A stretch of 31,252 bases of DNA from IMG/VR virus record IMGVR_UViG_3300009093_000098, positions 1-31,252 of that record; one strand, given 5' to 3'. The DNA is from a virus. Positions 22,501-30,701 of this stretch are shown piece by piece. The notes under the pieces are model-generated. The model did not search any database. It had not been told where the DNA came from and was given only the letters and a program-made list of their open reading frames with translations. The stretch's first letter is position 1; each line of letters begins with the position of its first letter. The position numbers and the translations under genes are program-made.

Positions 22501-23030
22501 TACCACTCCAATCCATTCTTGAAACCAGCAGAACCATCGGCAAGAGTATTCCGTTGCCATTCTTCGAACTTAGGCTCACGTTCACCAGTGTCGAAAATAC
22601 AGAAGAAGAAATTATTATGGCTATTAAGGTTGAATCTGATATCACTCTGATAGAGGATAGGAAACTGACCCTTCAGCTTCAAATACATTTCCTTGCATTC
22701 GTCAGTATCAATGAATGCTGCCAATAGAAAACCACAGCCACCCATGTTGGTGTTGTGAAGATCATCTAGGGAATTCCCATACGTTGAGAAATACTCAGCA
22801 TGATCTAGCTTTCTGAAAGAATGGATAATTCCAACCCCACAGCTTCCACTAGCTCTAGTCTTTTCAGCATAGAGAAACTTCTTCGGTGTTTCCTTACGCC
22901 TCACTTCGGGAGGTTTGGCCTTTTGACTAGAAGCCTGCCCCGAATTCAATCCCTGATTCTGCATGTTGGCGTTTATATAAGCTCCAGCCATTGCAGCTAA
23001 ATTATTAATCGTATTATAGTTATAAGCCAT
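22500..23030 (-). CDS. Unknown protein next to the ATP-grasp ligase
   Basis: A 176-residue protein. Residues 1-40 are Asn/Ala/Gln-rich and probably disordered, followed by a basic stretch (PPEVRRKETPKKFLY) and a globular part (SCGVGIIHSFRKLDHAEYFS, GGCGFLLAAFIDTDE). The ATG overlaps the ligase stop by one base. The position at the end of the amidoligase cluster raises the possibility that it is a substrate or partner, which is inference only. Confidence 0.68.
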   Translation of the reverse strand: MAYNYNTINNLAAMAGAYINANMQNQGLNSGQASSQKAKPPEVRRKETPKKFLYAEKTRASGSCGVGIIHSFRKLDHAEYFSTYGNSLDDLHNTNMGGCGFLLAAFIDTDECKEMYLKLKGQFPILYQSDIRFNLNSHNNFFFCIFDTGEREPKFEEWQRNTLADGSAGFKNGLEW

Positions 23031-23734
23031 TACTTATTCCTCATGTTAAACATTCTCTTCATAGCCTCTGCATACTTCCGAAGAGTGGTTCCCATCAGAC
23101 CCGGCCGCGAATTGACTTCGAGGACGTAACACTGATTTCTCTTCTCGTTGAAGATAATATCCACCGCGCCATACTGATAGGAACATGCTTTAACAGCACT
23201 GATTGCAAGGGTGTCAATTCCTGTGGGGGGAGTAATTCCCTCTCTACAGTAGACATATCCGTTTTGGACATTACGGATTCTCGTGTCCCTCTCACTTTCA
23301 TGGCCACGCTTTTTTCTCTTCTGCTGGATATCGATTACTTCATCTCCGAACACATGGACTCGGTATTCTGCTTTCTTAGGGACGTAAGCAGTGTATAACG
23401 GTGCTCTAGGAGCTTCACCTTCTCCAAACTCGAACTCAACAATGCCTCGGCCATTAGTGCTGTTAACCAATGTCCTTGCGAACACTGTCTTACTTTCGAG
23501 ATTTGCGAGTTGAGTAACGTCAGTTGTGAATGCAGGACAGCTAACGTTGTCTCGTTTGAATCGTTGGAATTGCTCGATTTTGTTGAGGACATGAGGAGTT
23601 ACCAGGAAGTTATTCCTACGGGGCTTGGGAGTAAGACGACGAAATACTTTTTCATTAGTCAATTGCTTCAATTCACCTTGGATAGCCTTGGCGAACTTGG
23701 AACCAACCGGATTCACTACAATATATAAGGTCAT
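23030..23734 (-). CDS. ATP-grasp ligase
   Basis: A 234-residue ATP-grasp enzyme. The nucleotide-binding region shows KKAEYRVHVFGDEVIDIQQK, and the metal-binding end shows YGAVDIIFNEKRN with Asp192, then CYVLEVNSRPGL with Glu206 and Asn208, the ExN hallmark. Such enzymes join a carboxylate to an amine through an acyl-phosphate (RimK-like). It is shorter than typical 300-residue members, with a reduced N-domain. It overlaps the class II amidotransferase by four bases, so the two probably act in one pathway. Confidence 0.85.
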   Translation of the reverse strand: MTLYIVVNPVGSKFAKAIQGELKQLTNEKVFRRLTPKPRRNNFLVTPHVLNKIEQFQRFKRDNVSCPAFTTDVTQLANLESKTVFARTLVNSTNGRGIVEFEFGEGEAPRAPLYTAYVPKKAEYRVHVFGDEVIDIQQKRKKRGHESERDTRIRNVQNGYVYCREGITPPTGIDTLAISAVKACSYQYGAVDIIFNEKRNQCYVLEVNSRPGLMGTTLRKYAEAMKRMFNMRNK

Positions 23735-24954
23735 TGCATCACCGCATCAACAGGAACAGCGTTCACTTTAATAAGCTTAAAGAGACTGGTCACTCGATCT
23801 CCAGGACGCAGATCGATACCTCGTTGCATACCATATTCCACTTCCCCTTGGAAGAATCCACGAGTAACATATTGTACCACTTCTTCTTCGTTATTGCAAA
23901 TAATTTCCCATCCGCAACCAAAACCGTTGATTTCAGAATCAGTGCTGATGAGTTCACCATAAATATAATAAAGCTTTGCAGCTTCATTAATCAATTTATA
24001 GTCAGTAGCTTCAACCATCACCTTGGTGTTAGGCCGGGCATGCTCTCTCCAGGCTTGATTACCCGGATAGGTGACAACCCGACCACAGAGACCATTCTCT
24101 TCTGCAATCTCTACGAGAGACTTAGGCCGGCCACTAGAACTCATGGGTAAGGCCAGAGCTTGCCGTCGGTCGTGAAGAGTCTGTCCACTTTTAGGATGCT
24201 CCTTGGGTTCCTCTTTCTTCGGAGCAGGAGTGTAAACATACTTGCAGTTGAGATCCTTATATTCATATTCTCTATTCAGATCATCCATATAGAACGTGAA
24301 GAGACGATGCTCTTCAAGCATTTCAGGATAGCCCTTTTGGATCTTCAAACCATTGCGCCAAGCAGTGGTATAGATGAACGCTTGCTCACTAGAGAACAAC
24401 ATACTTCCATCTTCCATTGCAGCAAACCATAGCGGCCGATCCTTGTTACGGATAGCATGCAGAGTCCTGGTTTCGTTGTTGTACCAGACCAGAGCATATG
24501 CAGCATTAATTCTAGTAAGTGCTTTTTCGATATCAGGCTCTTCTGCCAGAACGTGCGCGATGGCGTGGCTGTCCACTTCCGTATTAGCCAGTTGCTTATG
24601 GTCGCCATACATACTGCCATTGTGAACCAACACAATCTTATTGTCCACCACAAACGGATGGGCATTCTGATCTGTGTTATCTCCACGAGTCTTGGCACGG
24701 CAGTGACCGACAATCAGTTGACCAGAACGGAACAACTCACGATCAGTAGCTTCCCATTCCTTGGTTTTTAGGAACTTAGAAGATTCACCAGTCTCCTTGT
24801 GAATCTGGATATCTCCAGAGTTATTCACATAGAATAGACCAGTACTGTCTGTTCCACGGAGAGAAGTAATGTACATCAGATCATGAATGGCTTTAACTTC
24901 ATTTTGATTAAAGCCATGACGACGGTTACAGATATAACCGAGAATACCACACAT
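23731..24954 (-). CDS. Class II glutamine amidotransferase-like protein
   Basis: A 407-residue protein. It begins MCGILGYI with the nucleophile Cys2, then LRGTDSTGL (about 32-40), GHCRAKTRG, and VLVHNGSMYGDH, which together form the Ntn glutaminase site of GlmS/PurF/AsnB-type amidotransferases. Residues about 1-235 are the glutaminase. The C-terminal 170 residues are unrelated to an asparagine synthetase or isomerase domain that I recognise, and include a Pro/Lys linker (TPAPKKEEPKEHPKSG). It would release ammonia from glutamine for a nearby ligase, or cleave a gamma-glutamyl amide. Confidence 0.85.
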   Translation of the reverse strand: MCGILGYICNRRHGFNQNEVKAIHDLMYITSLRGTDSTGLFYVNNSGDIQIHKETGESSKFLKTKEWEATDRELFRSGQLIVGHCRAKTRGDNTDQNAHPFVVDNKIVLVHNGSMYGDHKQLANTEVDSHAIAHVLAEEPDIEKALTRINAAYALVWYNNETRTLHAIRNKDRPLWFAAMEDGSMLFSSEQAFIYTTAWRNGLKIQKGYPEMLEEHRLFTFYMDDLNREYEYKDLNCKYVYTPAPKKEEPKEHPKSGQTLHDRRQALALPMSSSGRPKSLVEIAEENGLCGRVVTYPGNQAWREHARPNTKVMVEATDYKLINEAAKLYYIYGELISTDSEINGFGCGWEIICNNEEEVVQYVTRGFFQGEVEYGMQRGIDLRPGDRVTSLFKLIKVNAVPVDAVMQ

Positions 24955-24970
24955 TAATTAATTTCCTTAA

Positions 24971-26182
24971 TTAGATTTGATTACGACGACGAACATCGCG
25001 AGCGAGGGCGCCAGGGACGGGTTGAGCAGCGGCAGCTTGTGCTCTAACTTGAGCCAAGAAAGCAGCGGTTTCACGCGGAGTCATAATTCTGTTAAACATT
25101 CTCAAGTAGGCAGTATTAGTCTCATCTAACCTACGTTGCTCATGAGCAGTTAAACCAGGATTTTCTAAAGGTAAACGAGGATCATGGATTCTAACTTCTT
25201 GATCTTGAGGCACAGCTTGCGCCGCTACTTGTTGCGCCATAGCTCTCAGAGGAGCATCCTCAGCACGAGGAACATCTTCCTCAACCAGATCATTAAACTC
25301 AATGCGCCATCCATCAGGACGGGGCTCTGGTACGTATTTAAAATTCTTCGGCTTGTTCATCAACATGCATTTCATGTTGATAACACCCTCTTCCAGATAC
25401 TCTCGGAAATTACCGATAGCCAAGATATCGTAAAGATACCCAGGGAAGATGGTTTGCATGAACGTGCCATATGCCGAGGAAGTATTCAATCCTTTGATAT
25501 ATTTGATAACATCATCGAATTGATTTTCCCTAGCATACTTGAACAGAGAACCAATGATATCACACCACTGGAGAATTCTGTTCACGTCATTGGTGCCAGC
25601 CATGTGTCGGAATTCCAGAGTACCCAGGGAGTACAGAGGAATCAGATTTAGAGCCGTATACTTACGCCATTTGCGATTAGCAGTTTGGATAAGTTCCGTA
25701 GCGGACGACATGATCTGACTACCAATGATAGTTTCACTAATCGGCACACAGAAGATATTTTCATCTCGGCCATCCTTAATGAAATTAAAGAGAACCTTCT
25801 CCAACACTTGATACACACTAACAATCAGACGAATCTGATTAAGAGTCAGGTCCTGACAGTTAGCATGCACATGAACGCTGCACCGCTCAGAGTAATTGTC
25901 CTTGGTGAACTGATTCTTGCCAAAGAATTCGTTCAAAACAATTTCCAGGTTGGCATAGTTCATCGGGAGAGTCACAAACTCGCCGCCATTATTCCTAAGA
26001 CTACCATCTTCGTGGTCTTGCACACCTGCAACGCAGTAGGAATGGCGATCGTTCACTAACCCCTCAATCTCTAGCTCAACACCATAGAGAAGATTAGGAT
26101 CCACTCCAAGCAGTGTCTTCGTTTTGGAATACGGTTTCGGAGCACGAAGCCCGAGGTATTCTTGTAAGATTTCGTTAGACAT
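24971..26182 (-). CDS. Amidoligase (glutamine synthetase-like COOH-NH2 ligase)
   Basis: A 403-residue protein of the predicted amidoligase family. Motifs in order: LLYGVELEIEG (33-41, metal-binding acidic strand), DHEDGSLRNNGGEFVTLPM (57-74), CSVHVHANCQ (101-110) and LGTLEFRHMAG (186-196). These give the Glu/His set of the glutamine-synthetase fold. The C-terminal 100 residues (about 300-403) are Ala/Arg/Gln-rich and probably a separate tail (AQQVAAQAVPQDQEV). It should form an amide or isopeptide bond using ATP. Substrates are unknown. Confidence 0.85.
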   Translation of the reverse strand: MSNEILQEYLGLRAPKPYSKTKTLLGVDPNLLYGVELEIEGLVNDRHSYCVAGVQDHEDGSLRNNGGEFVTLPMNYANLEIVLNEFFGKNQFTKDNYSERCSVHVHANCQDLTLNQIRLIVSVYQVLEKVLFNFIKDGRDENIFCVPISETIIGSQIMSSATELIQTANRKWRKYTALNLIPLYSLGTLEFRHMAGTNDVNRILQWCDIIGSLFKYARENQFDDVIKYIKGLNTSSAYGTFMQTIFPGYLYDILAIGNFREYLEEGVINMKCMLMNKPKNFKYVPEPRPDGWRIEFNDLVEEDVPRAEDAPLRAMAQQVAAQAVPQDQEVRIHDPRLPLENPGLTAHEQRRLDETNTAYLRMFNRIMTPRETAAFLAQVRAQAAAAQPVPGALARDVRRRNQI

Positions 26183-26789
26183 TAATAACCTTATATTCGC
26201 TGTTACTTCTCACCAAAGCGTCTCTAATTTCCTGAGAGAACAATTCAGGATCATCCAGAATCACAGTCTTGGCTTTGTGATCGACCTTTCCGATCGGATT
26301 ATCACGGGCCCACACAGTATCTTCTGCCCATGCGAAATACTTCGACCAAAGACCACAATTTATCTCATATGTAGCTTGATGGAACGCATTAGTGTCATCT
26401 TCCGGATGAAATAAGGCAGCAATACGTTGCGGAGTCACATCGACAGACATTAACTCGCGGCCACTTTTTCTCGGGCTACGCAGCAAAGTATTGGCTTGGC
26501 AAATACCGCGCTTCCATTGCCGTTCTGCACGGCGACACACATACACCAGAGTTTTAGGACTAGGCTGGAACCATTGGCTAGGAACCTGAGTAAACTCAAG
26601 CTCACAACCAGTATCACTGTTTAATTGGTAATCGTTTCCTTTAAAATCTCTAACCAAGGTATATTGATTGCCAACTGCACGGACATGGATCAGCAGCCGA
26701 TCACCAGACTTCTTGCGAAGGAAGCCGTAGGTATCTCGATATCTGCGATCAAGTTCGTGAGAGTTTCCAGCAGTAATCTGTTCAATCAT
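26175..26789 (-). CDS. Unknown protein within the amidoligase cluster
   Basis: A 204-residue protein sandwiched between the two amidoligase-type genes, overlapping one by eight bases and abutting the other. The N-terminal half is beta-rich (GDRLLIHVRAVGNQYTLVRD), followed by a basic segment with Trp/Cys (RRAERQWKRGICQANTLLRS) and a helical acidic end. No catalytic motif was recognised. Its conserved placement would suggest a pathway role; nothing stronger can be said. It contains one copy of the repeated AGGTCGATCA motif. Confidence 0.68.
   Translation of the reverse strand: MIEQITAGNSHELDRRYRDTYGFLRKKSGDRLLIHVRAVGNQYTLVRDFKGNDYQLNSDTGCELEFTQVPSQWFQPSPKTLVYVCRRAERQWKRGICQANTLLRSPRKSGRELMSVDVTPQRIAALFHPEDDTNAFHQATYEINCGLWSKYFAWAEDTVWARDNPIGKVDHKAKTVILDDPELFSQEIRDALVRSNSEYKVINV
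26277..26287 (-). repeat. AGGTCGATCA motif copy 4 (last base C)
   Basis: Ten of eleven bases on the coding strand of the unknown gene between the two amidoligase-type genes, read as Lys-Val-Asp-His. Confidence 0.65.
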
Positions 26790-27578
26790 TTAGGCAGTCA
26801 GCAACCCATGTTCCGCAACCATTTCCGACGCAACGCGAACGTTATTATCATTAATGGTAGAGGTAATCAGTTGTTCCAGTTCCAGAACATCACGACCATT
26901 CTGGAAATCATTCAGAGCACGTTCGGTGGAATTCCACACCCACTTATTCAGGTTGTCCGAGAACACCCAAAAGTTCGAGAGAGTGCGATATTCCAGACCA
27001 TAAGACTTAAAGCGCATAGCTCCAGCCTTACCATACAGTTGCTTCCGAACCGTACCATCATCCATTAGGACAGACGGAATACCAAGATGCAAATCCATCA
27101 ACCTACAGATCCGCATCTTTTCTTTCATATTCAACTTGGCTTCCAAGCCAACATGGACATGACCACCAGCAGAACGAAGTCTCGGAGAGCCAGCTTCAGG
27201 ACGCGGATTCTTCTTACCAGTCCAGCCGTTGTAATCCGGATCACAGCCGAATTCCATAGCACGCGGATCCATCAGCTCTTCTACCGGGAAGTAAACTCCA
27301 GATTCCTTGCTGAAATGAAGGCCGAAGGCGTCCTTCGCCACATTGGCAAGATAGTTCACCACCGCATTAATGTTCTTATTGAACTCTTCGGAGGTAGCCG
27401 ACGGAGGAATATTGAATTCCAGAGAGACGTTATCCTCTTGCACCGCAAAGCCCTCACCAATGGCTTCCAGCTTCAGAGGCATTTCCTTCGATCCACCAAA
27501 AGTACCGATGGCAGACTTATATTCGTTGTTATCGTTGAGACAGAAAATCTCAGGGTCACAACCAAGCTTGAACTTCAT
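26790..27578 (-). CDS. Second amidoligase-type enzyme (COOH-NH2 ligase type 2)
   Basis: A 262-residue protein of the phage COOH-NH2 ligase group. Motifs: KLGCDPEIF (4-13), NVSLEFNIPPS (50-60), LRSAGGHVHVGLE (135-146) and YGLEYRTLS (193-201). These place acidic and histidine residues like those of the glutamine-synthetase fold, but the sequence differs from the first amidoligase, so the two are not a recent duplication. It would make a second amide bond or act as a subunit. It overlaps the next upstream gene by an ATGA. Confidence 0.82.
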   Translation of the reverse strand: MKFKLGCDPEIFCLNDNNEYKSAIGTFGGSKEMPLKLEAIGEGFAVQEDNVSLEFNIPPSATSEEFNKNINAVVNYLANVAKDAFGLHFSKESGVYFPVEELMDPRAMEFGCDPDYNGWTGKKNPRPEAGSPRLRSAGGHVHVGLEAKLNMKEKMRICRLMDLHLGIPSVLMDDGTVRKQLYGKAGAMRFKSYGLEYRTLSNFWVFSDNLNKWVWNSTERALNDFQNGRDVLELEQLITSTINDNNVRVASEMVAEHGLLTA

Positions 27579-28150
27579 TTCTTTGCTTCCTTGTCAAAAA
27601 TATAGAGAACACAGAGGGGCTTTGCCCGAGAATAATGAACAGAGTTATGGAACGGCTCACTCTTGAAAATGAGCTTATCTGTTACGGCAGGAGATTCCAA
27701 AAATTCTTTTTGTCTAATGTACACATTTAAATACTCCTCATACATCTTTTTATCGGCTGGACTAGTAGAATTCTCAACATACTTTCTATATGTCTCTGAA
27801 TGATCTACGTATAAACCGATACAGACAGTTGCTAGATTAGTTAAATCCTTAGAGCTAACTAATTCCCTCATTGAATAATGTTCAATATCTTTTGGGACAA
27901 CCCAATTATATTGGTCATTATCTTGAACTTTACGAATGGGTGTTCCCTCAGACTTTCCATACCGAAGCTTCAGATAGATGTCACCACGACTAGTGGGAAC
28001 AGTGATATTTTTATAATATAGACTATCCTCTTCAGAGTCTAGATAAGCTCTATCGAATCGAATCCCAACTCCGGGTGGATTGGAGGAGCCTGCGTTGGTA
28101 GCGCACGATCCTGCACAAAACACAGAACTATACGCATTAAATTGAGCCAT
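27575..28150 (-). CDS. Unknown protein within the amidoligase cluster
   Basis: A 191-residue protein from ATG 28150, with GAGG six bases upstream. The N-terminus has a Cys/Ser/Gly-rich segment (VFCAGSCATNAGSSNPPGVG) followed by polar mixed structure and a hydrophobic end (PLCVLYIFDKEAKK). The Ser/Cys-rich segment could hold a nucleophile or a modification site, but no family is recognised. It overlaps the class I amidotransferase gene by 14 bases and the second ligase by four. Confidence 0.68.
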   Translation of the reverse strand: MAQFNAYSSVFCAGSCATNAGSSNPPGVGIRFDRAYLDSEEDSLYYKNITVPTSRGDIYLKLRYGKSEGTPIRKVQDNDQYNWVVPKDIEHYSMRELVSSKDLTNLATVCIGLYVDHSETYRKYVENSTSPADKKMYEEYLNVYIRQKEFLESPAVTDKLIFKSEPFHNSVHYSRAKPLCVLYIFDKEAKK

Positions 28151-28805
28151 CCATAACCTCTTTAATAGTCTTAAGGAGATATTGACTAGCGGGAGTAGTT
28201 GAATGCATGGCTTCAGGATGCCATTGCGCTGCAATACCCTTGATCTTTGGAAACACTACCAGCTCAGGCTCACAAGGAATCTCATTGAGAATTTTATCCT
28301 CATCATGATATTCATTACTCAACTTTTCCTTAGACCATGCCAGCAGACGATGATCGACCTCCCATGGATACATCATCTGGTGATGCAAGCTATTAACTTG
28401 CATGACCTCACCATCAACAGTGATGATCTCATGATTAGCCCCGGCATGATTATCCAGATGTTGGATCAGCTTCCCACCAGCAGCGGCGCAAAGCATCTGA
28501 GCCCCACGGCACACACCAACAATAGGAATGCCAATCTCAATTGCCCTTTGAAGCAAGGCCCACTCAATCCGGTCACGGCGGTTAGGTTCCACAGAGCCAT
28601 ATCCACGACGACTAGGGGCCGCATTGTAGAGAGATGGAGAAATGTCACCACCACCCCACAAAAGAAGTACGCTGTCAGTATCAAGATCAGTAGGATCAGC
28701 AGATACCTTTAGGACTTCATTTGCATCACAGTGCTTTGCCTCTTTGGGGAGAATCTCGTAAAACGGATACCAATCATCATAGATGGCCGAAACTAACTTC
28801 TTCAT
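28137..28805 (-). CDS. Class I glutamine amidotransferase (peptidase C26/PuuD-like)
   Basis: A 222-residue protein with the full triad: IVGVCRGAQML with nucleophile Cys99, and IAAQWHPEAMHS with His196 and Glu198. LLLWGGGDISPSLY (47-60) is the oxyanion/entry motif of the gamma-glutamyl hydrolase branch (PuuD), and HHQMMYPWEVDHRL fits as well. PuuD-type enzymes hydrolyse gamma-glutamyl amides. In this cluster it could remove a gamma-glutamyl protecting group or supply ammonia. It overlaps its upstream neighbour by four bases. Confidence 0.88.
   Translation of the reverse strand: MKKLVSAIYDDWYPFYEILPKEAKHCDANEVLKVSADPTDLDTDSVLLLWGGGDISPSLYNAAPSRRGYGSVEPNRRDRIEWALLQRAIEIGIPIVGVCRGAQMLCAAAGGKLIQHLDNHAGANHEIITVDGEVMQVNSLHHQMMYPWEVDHRLLAWSKEKLSNEYHDEDKILNEIPCEPELVVFPKIKGIAAQWHPEAMHSTTPASQYLLKTIKEVMDGSI
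28350..28360 (-). repeat. AGGTCGATCAT motif copy 5
   Basis: Exact copy on the coding strand of the class I amidotransferase gene, read as Glu-Val-Asp-His. Confidence 0.7.
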
Positions 28806-29110
28806 ACCGGCAAAATTCCTTTCTCACTGAACTCAAATTGAGTTGCTTTGGGGTTAGGTTGGGTCTTGAAACCCATAGTGATTTCCACGGGGCAGAACAT
28901 CACATTCGGTTCCCGTTGAACCAACATTTCCATTTCTCTATCTCGAATCGCTGCGGTCTGGAAAAACACAGCAACCGGGAAATCAGCGCGAGTTCGAATG
29001 TCATTATCATCATATCCAGCCAGAGCATAGATGCCGTCACCAGAATGCAGGCCGGGATAATGTTGTTCTAACCCTTGATTGGGATAGACAACAATTCCAT
29101 ATCTGTTCAT
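28802..29110 (-). CDS. Unknown protein
   Basis: A 102-residue beta-rich protein (MNRYGIVVYPNQGLEQHYPG, PNVMFCPVEITMGFKTQP). The start overlaps the upstream stop as ATGA. No motif was recognised. It is translated with the amidotransferase cluster, so it may belong to it. Confidence 0.68.
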   Translation of the reverse strand: MNRYGIVVYPNQGLEQHYPGLHSGDGIYALAGYDDNDIRTRADFPVAVFFQTAAIRDREMEMLVQREPNVMFCPVEITMGFKTQPNPKATQFEFSEKGILPV

Positions 29111-29409
29111 GTGCTAATCTTTTTCAATTGACCAGGAGCATAACACACTTGCTGATTGTTATCCCATAGGACTTCAATAAACAGTGCTCTAGTTCCCTGC
29201 CATTTAATCTTATTAACGTCTTTCTCGATGTTAATGATTGTACCGTGAATCTTATTGTTGCCCTTCAATCGAACTCGATCCCATTGTCGCAGAGCTAAGT
29301 GCTTGAGCTGCTTCTGCAGTCCAAACTCTTTAAGTTCTGTTTTGGATTTCGACGAGGCCGGCTTTAAGGGCGTCTTTTGCCTGTCCGATATAATCCGATA
29401 ACTGTACAT
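29107..29409 (-). CDS. Unknown protein with an SH3/KOW-like C-terminal segment
   Basis: A 100-residue protein. The N-terminal 30 residues are basic; residues about 42-95 are beta-rich (WDRVRLKGNNKIHGTIINIE, KDVNKIKW, then FIEVLWDN). The segment IINIEKDVNKIKW resembles IIAVERDVEKVIW in the upstream gene, suggesting a shared small beta-barrel fold. The ATG at 29409 makes it overlap the upstream gene by 80 bases, which is unusual here, so the true start may lie nearer 29330. Confidence 0.62.
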   Translation of the reverse strand: MYSYRIISDRQKTPLKPASSKSKTELKEFGLQKQLKHLALRQWDRVRLKGNNKIHGTIINIEKDVNKIKWQGTRALFIEVLWDNNQQVCYAPGQLKKIST

Positions 29410-30055
29410 TATCTTTGAAGAACTTTGTATGTTCGTTGGCTGTTAAGTGTCGATGATACCTCACGCTAGTCCAGCGAGCCTGATACTTAGCTCCACTCCA
29501 ATCAGCATGTTTTTGCGCCCATGCCCATGGATGGAACGAGAGAATCAGATAAGGCTGTGGCAAATCAGTCCAATCAGGCCAGATGACTTTTTCAACATCC
29601 CGCTCGACTGCAATAATAATCCCCATACTGCTGTAAGCCAGGTCAGGAGAATCAGGAGCAATCGCTTGGTATGTAACCTTATCCCCAATGGCAAAACGAT
29701 TGTTCTGCACCAAATAGAGATTCAGGTCATGTTGCGTTTTGGCTTGTCGAAGAATCGCCGCAGTAGTCTTATCACCGAGACTAGTTTGCCGAGACAGAAC
29801 AGAAGCATTACGCTCCCTTTCCTCCCTCAGTTTCCGCTGGCGTTCAATCTGGGCATTCCATGCCTCGTAGCCTACTTCATCGTCCATATCGCCATCTTCA
29901 CAGCCGTAAGCACAGGCTAGAGCACGACGATTTACTGGTCCGGTATAACCACCACCGGAACTACCTCCATTCCATGGAGTACCAGAATAAAGATCGGTGT
30001 AGTTGGTGATGGAAGGGATTGTTTCACCCTTCCGATTGATTCTCTTACTTTCCAC
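29330..30055 (-). CDS. Unknown protein with an SH3/KOW-like segment
   Basis: A 241-residue protein. The N-terminus is Gly/Ser-rich (NGGSSGGGYTGPVNRR) with a cysteine pair (ACAYGCEDGDMDDE). A charged helix follows (IERQRKLREERERN), then a beta segment (FAIGDKVTYQAIAPD, GIIIAVERDVEKVIW) and an aromatic C-terminal part (SFHPWAWAQKHADWSGAK). The beta segment parallels one in the next gene. It may be a nucleic-acid- or protein-binding adaptor; no function can be assigned. Confidence 0.68.
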   Translation of the reverse strand: MESKRINRKGETIPSITNYTDLYSGTPWNGGSSGGGYTGPVNRRALACAYGCEDGDMDDEVGYEAWNAQIERQRKLREERERNASVLSRQTSLGDKTTAAILRQAKTQHDLNLYLVQNNRFAIGDKVTYQAIAPDSPDLAYSSMGIIIAVERDVEKVIWPDWTDLPQPYLILSFHPWAWAQKHADWSGAKYQARWTSVRYHRHLTANEHTKFFKDNVQLSDYIGQAKDALKAGLVEIQNRT

Positions 30056-30056
30056 G

Positions 30057-30365
30057 TCAGGCTTCTACTTCAATCCAATCAGTCAGCCATCTAACAAAGA
30101 ATAGGCTTCTTTCTGCCGCATAAGCTGTGTTAGTATCAATATATGAATTCACCCAGTGCGTCTCGTGCTGCATCTCGGCACCAAAAAGACCAGTTCTGTA
30201 TTTTACAATCTTAGGCTTAATCCTATACTCTGCATAGCGCCAGTCCCATATGGGATCTGGATTGTCTTCCCAAATAGAATCCAACTTCCATTTACTTTGA
30301 ATTTGCTTACCTTTAGAAAAGGCAAGCATGACAGCCGCTGCAGCGGCTGCCTGTTCCTTGGTCAT
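30057..30365 (-). CDS. Unknown phage protein
   Basis: A 102-residue protein starting with a poly-Ala helix (MTKEQAAAAAAVMLAFSKGK) and continuing PIWDWRYAEYRIKPK, a pattern seen in many phage proteins of unknown role (short helix then W-D-W-R-x-x-E-Y-R-I-K-P). The stop abuts the following gene. No enzymatic motif. Confidence 0.72.
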   Translation of the reverse strand: MTKEQAAAAAAVMLAFSKGKQIQSKWKLDSIWEDNPDPIWDWRYAEYRIKPKIVKYRTGLFGAEMQHETHWVNSYIDTNTAYAAERSLFFVRWLTDWIEVEA

Positions 30366-30701
30366 TTAGAAAAGATATTTGTAGAGGAATTGCTTGTCCA
30401 GGATGTTCACGCCGTTATGATCGACCTTTTCGCACTTGTATTGGTCAGCACGATCCTCGATCTCATACAGCATGTCACGGGCGTTGCAAGAGAACACCAC
30501 GCCTGCAGACTCGCTATCATTTGCCGCCATGACTCCCGTCTTGCGACAATACATATCCTGCTTGGAGCAGAATACCATTCGAACATCTACATTCCGTTCA
30601 CCCTTCCCAGGGGAAACGATTGCAGTAAAACCACGATACTTGAGTTTATGGGCAACATTACCATTGCTGAAATGGTGAATGTTGAACGGCTTGAAGTTCA
30701 T
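30366..30701 (-). CDS. Unknown protein
   Basis: A 111-residue mixed alpha/beta protein (HKLKYRGFTAIVSPGKGERN, MVFCSKQDMYCRKTGV) with four cysteines and a helical end (YKCEKVDHNGVNILDKQFLY). It is in tandem with its neighbours with no gap. It contains the rightmost copy of the AGGTCGATCAT motif. No family recognised. Confidence 0.66.
   Translation of the reverse strand: MNFKPFNIHHFSNGNVAHKLKYRGFTAIVSPGKGERNVDVRMVFCSKQDMYCRKTGVMAANDSESAGVVFSCNARDMLYEIEDRADQYKCEKVDHNGVNILDKQFLYKYLF
30417..30427 (-). repeat. AGGTCGATCAT motif copy 6
   Basis: Exact copy on the coding strand of the 111-residue unknown gene, read as Lys-Val-Asp-His. Confidence 0.7.
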
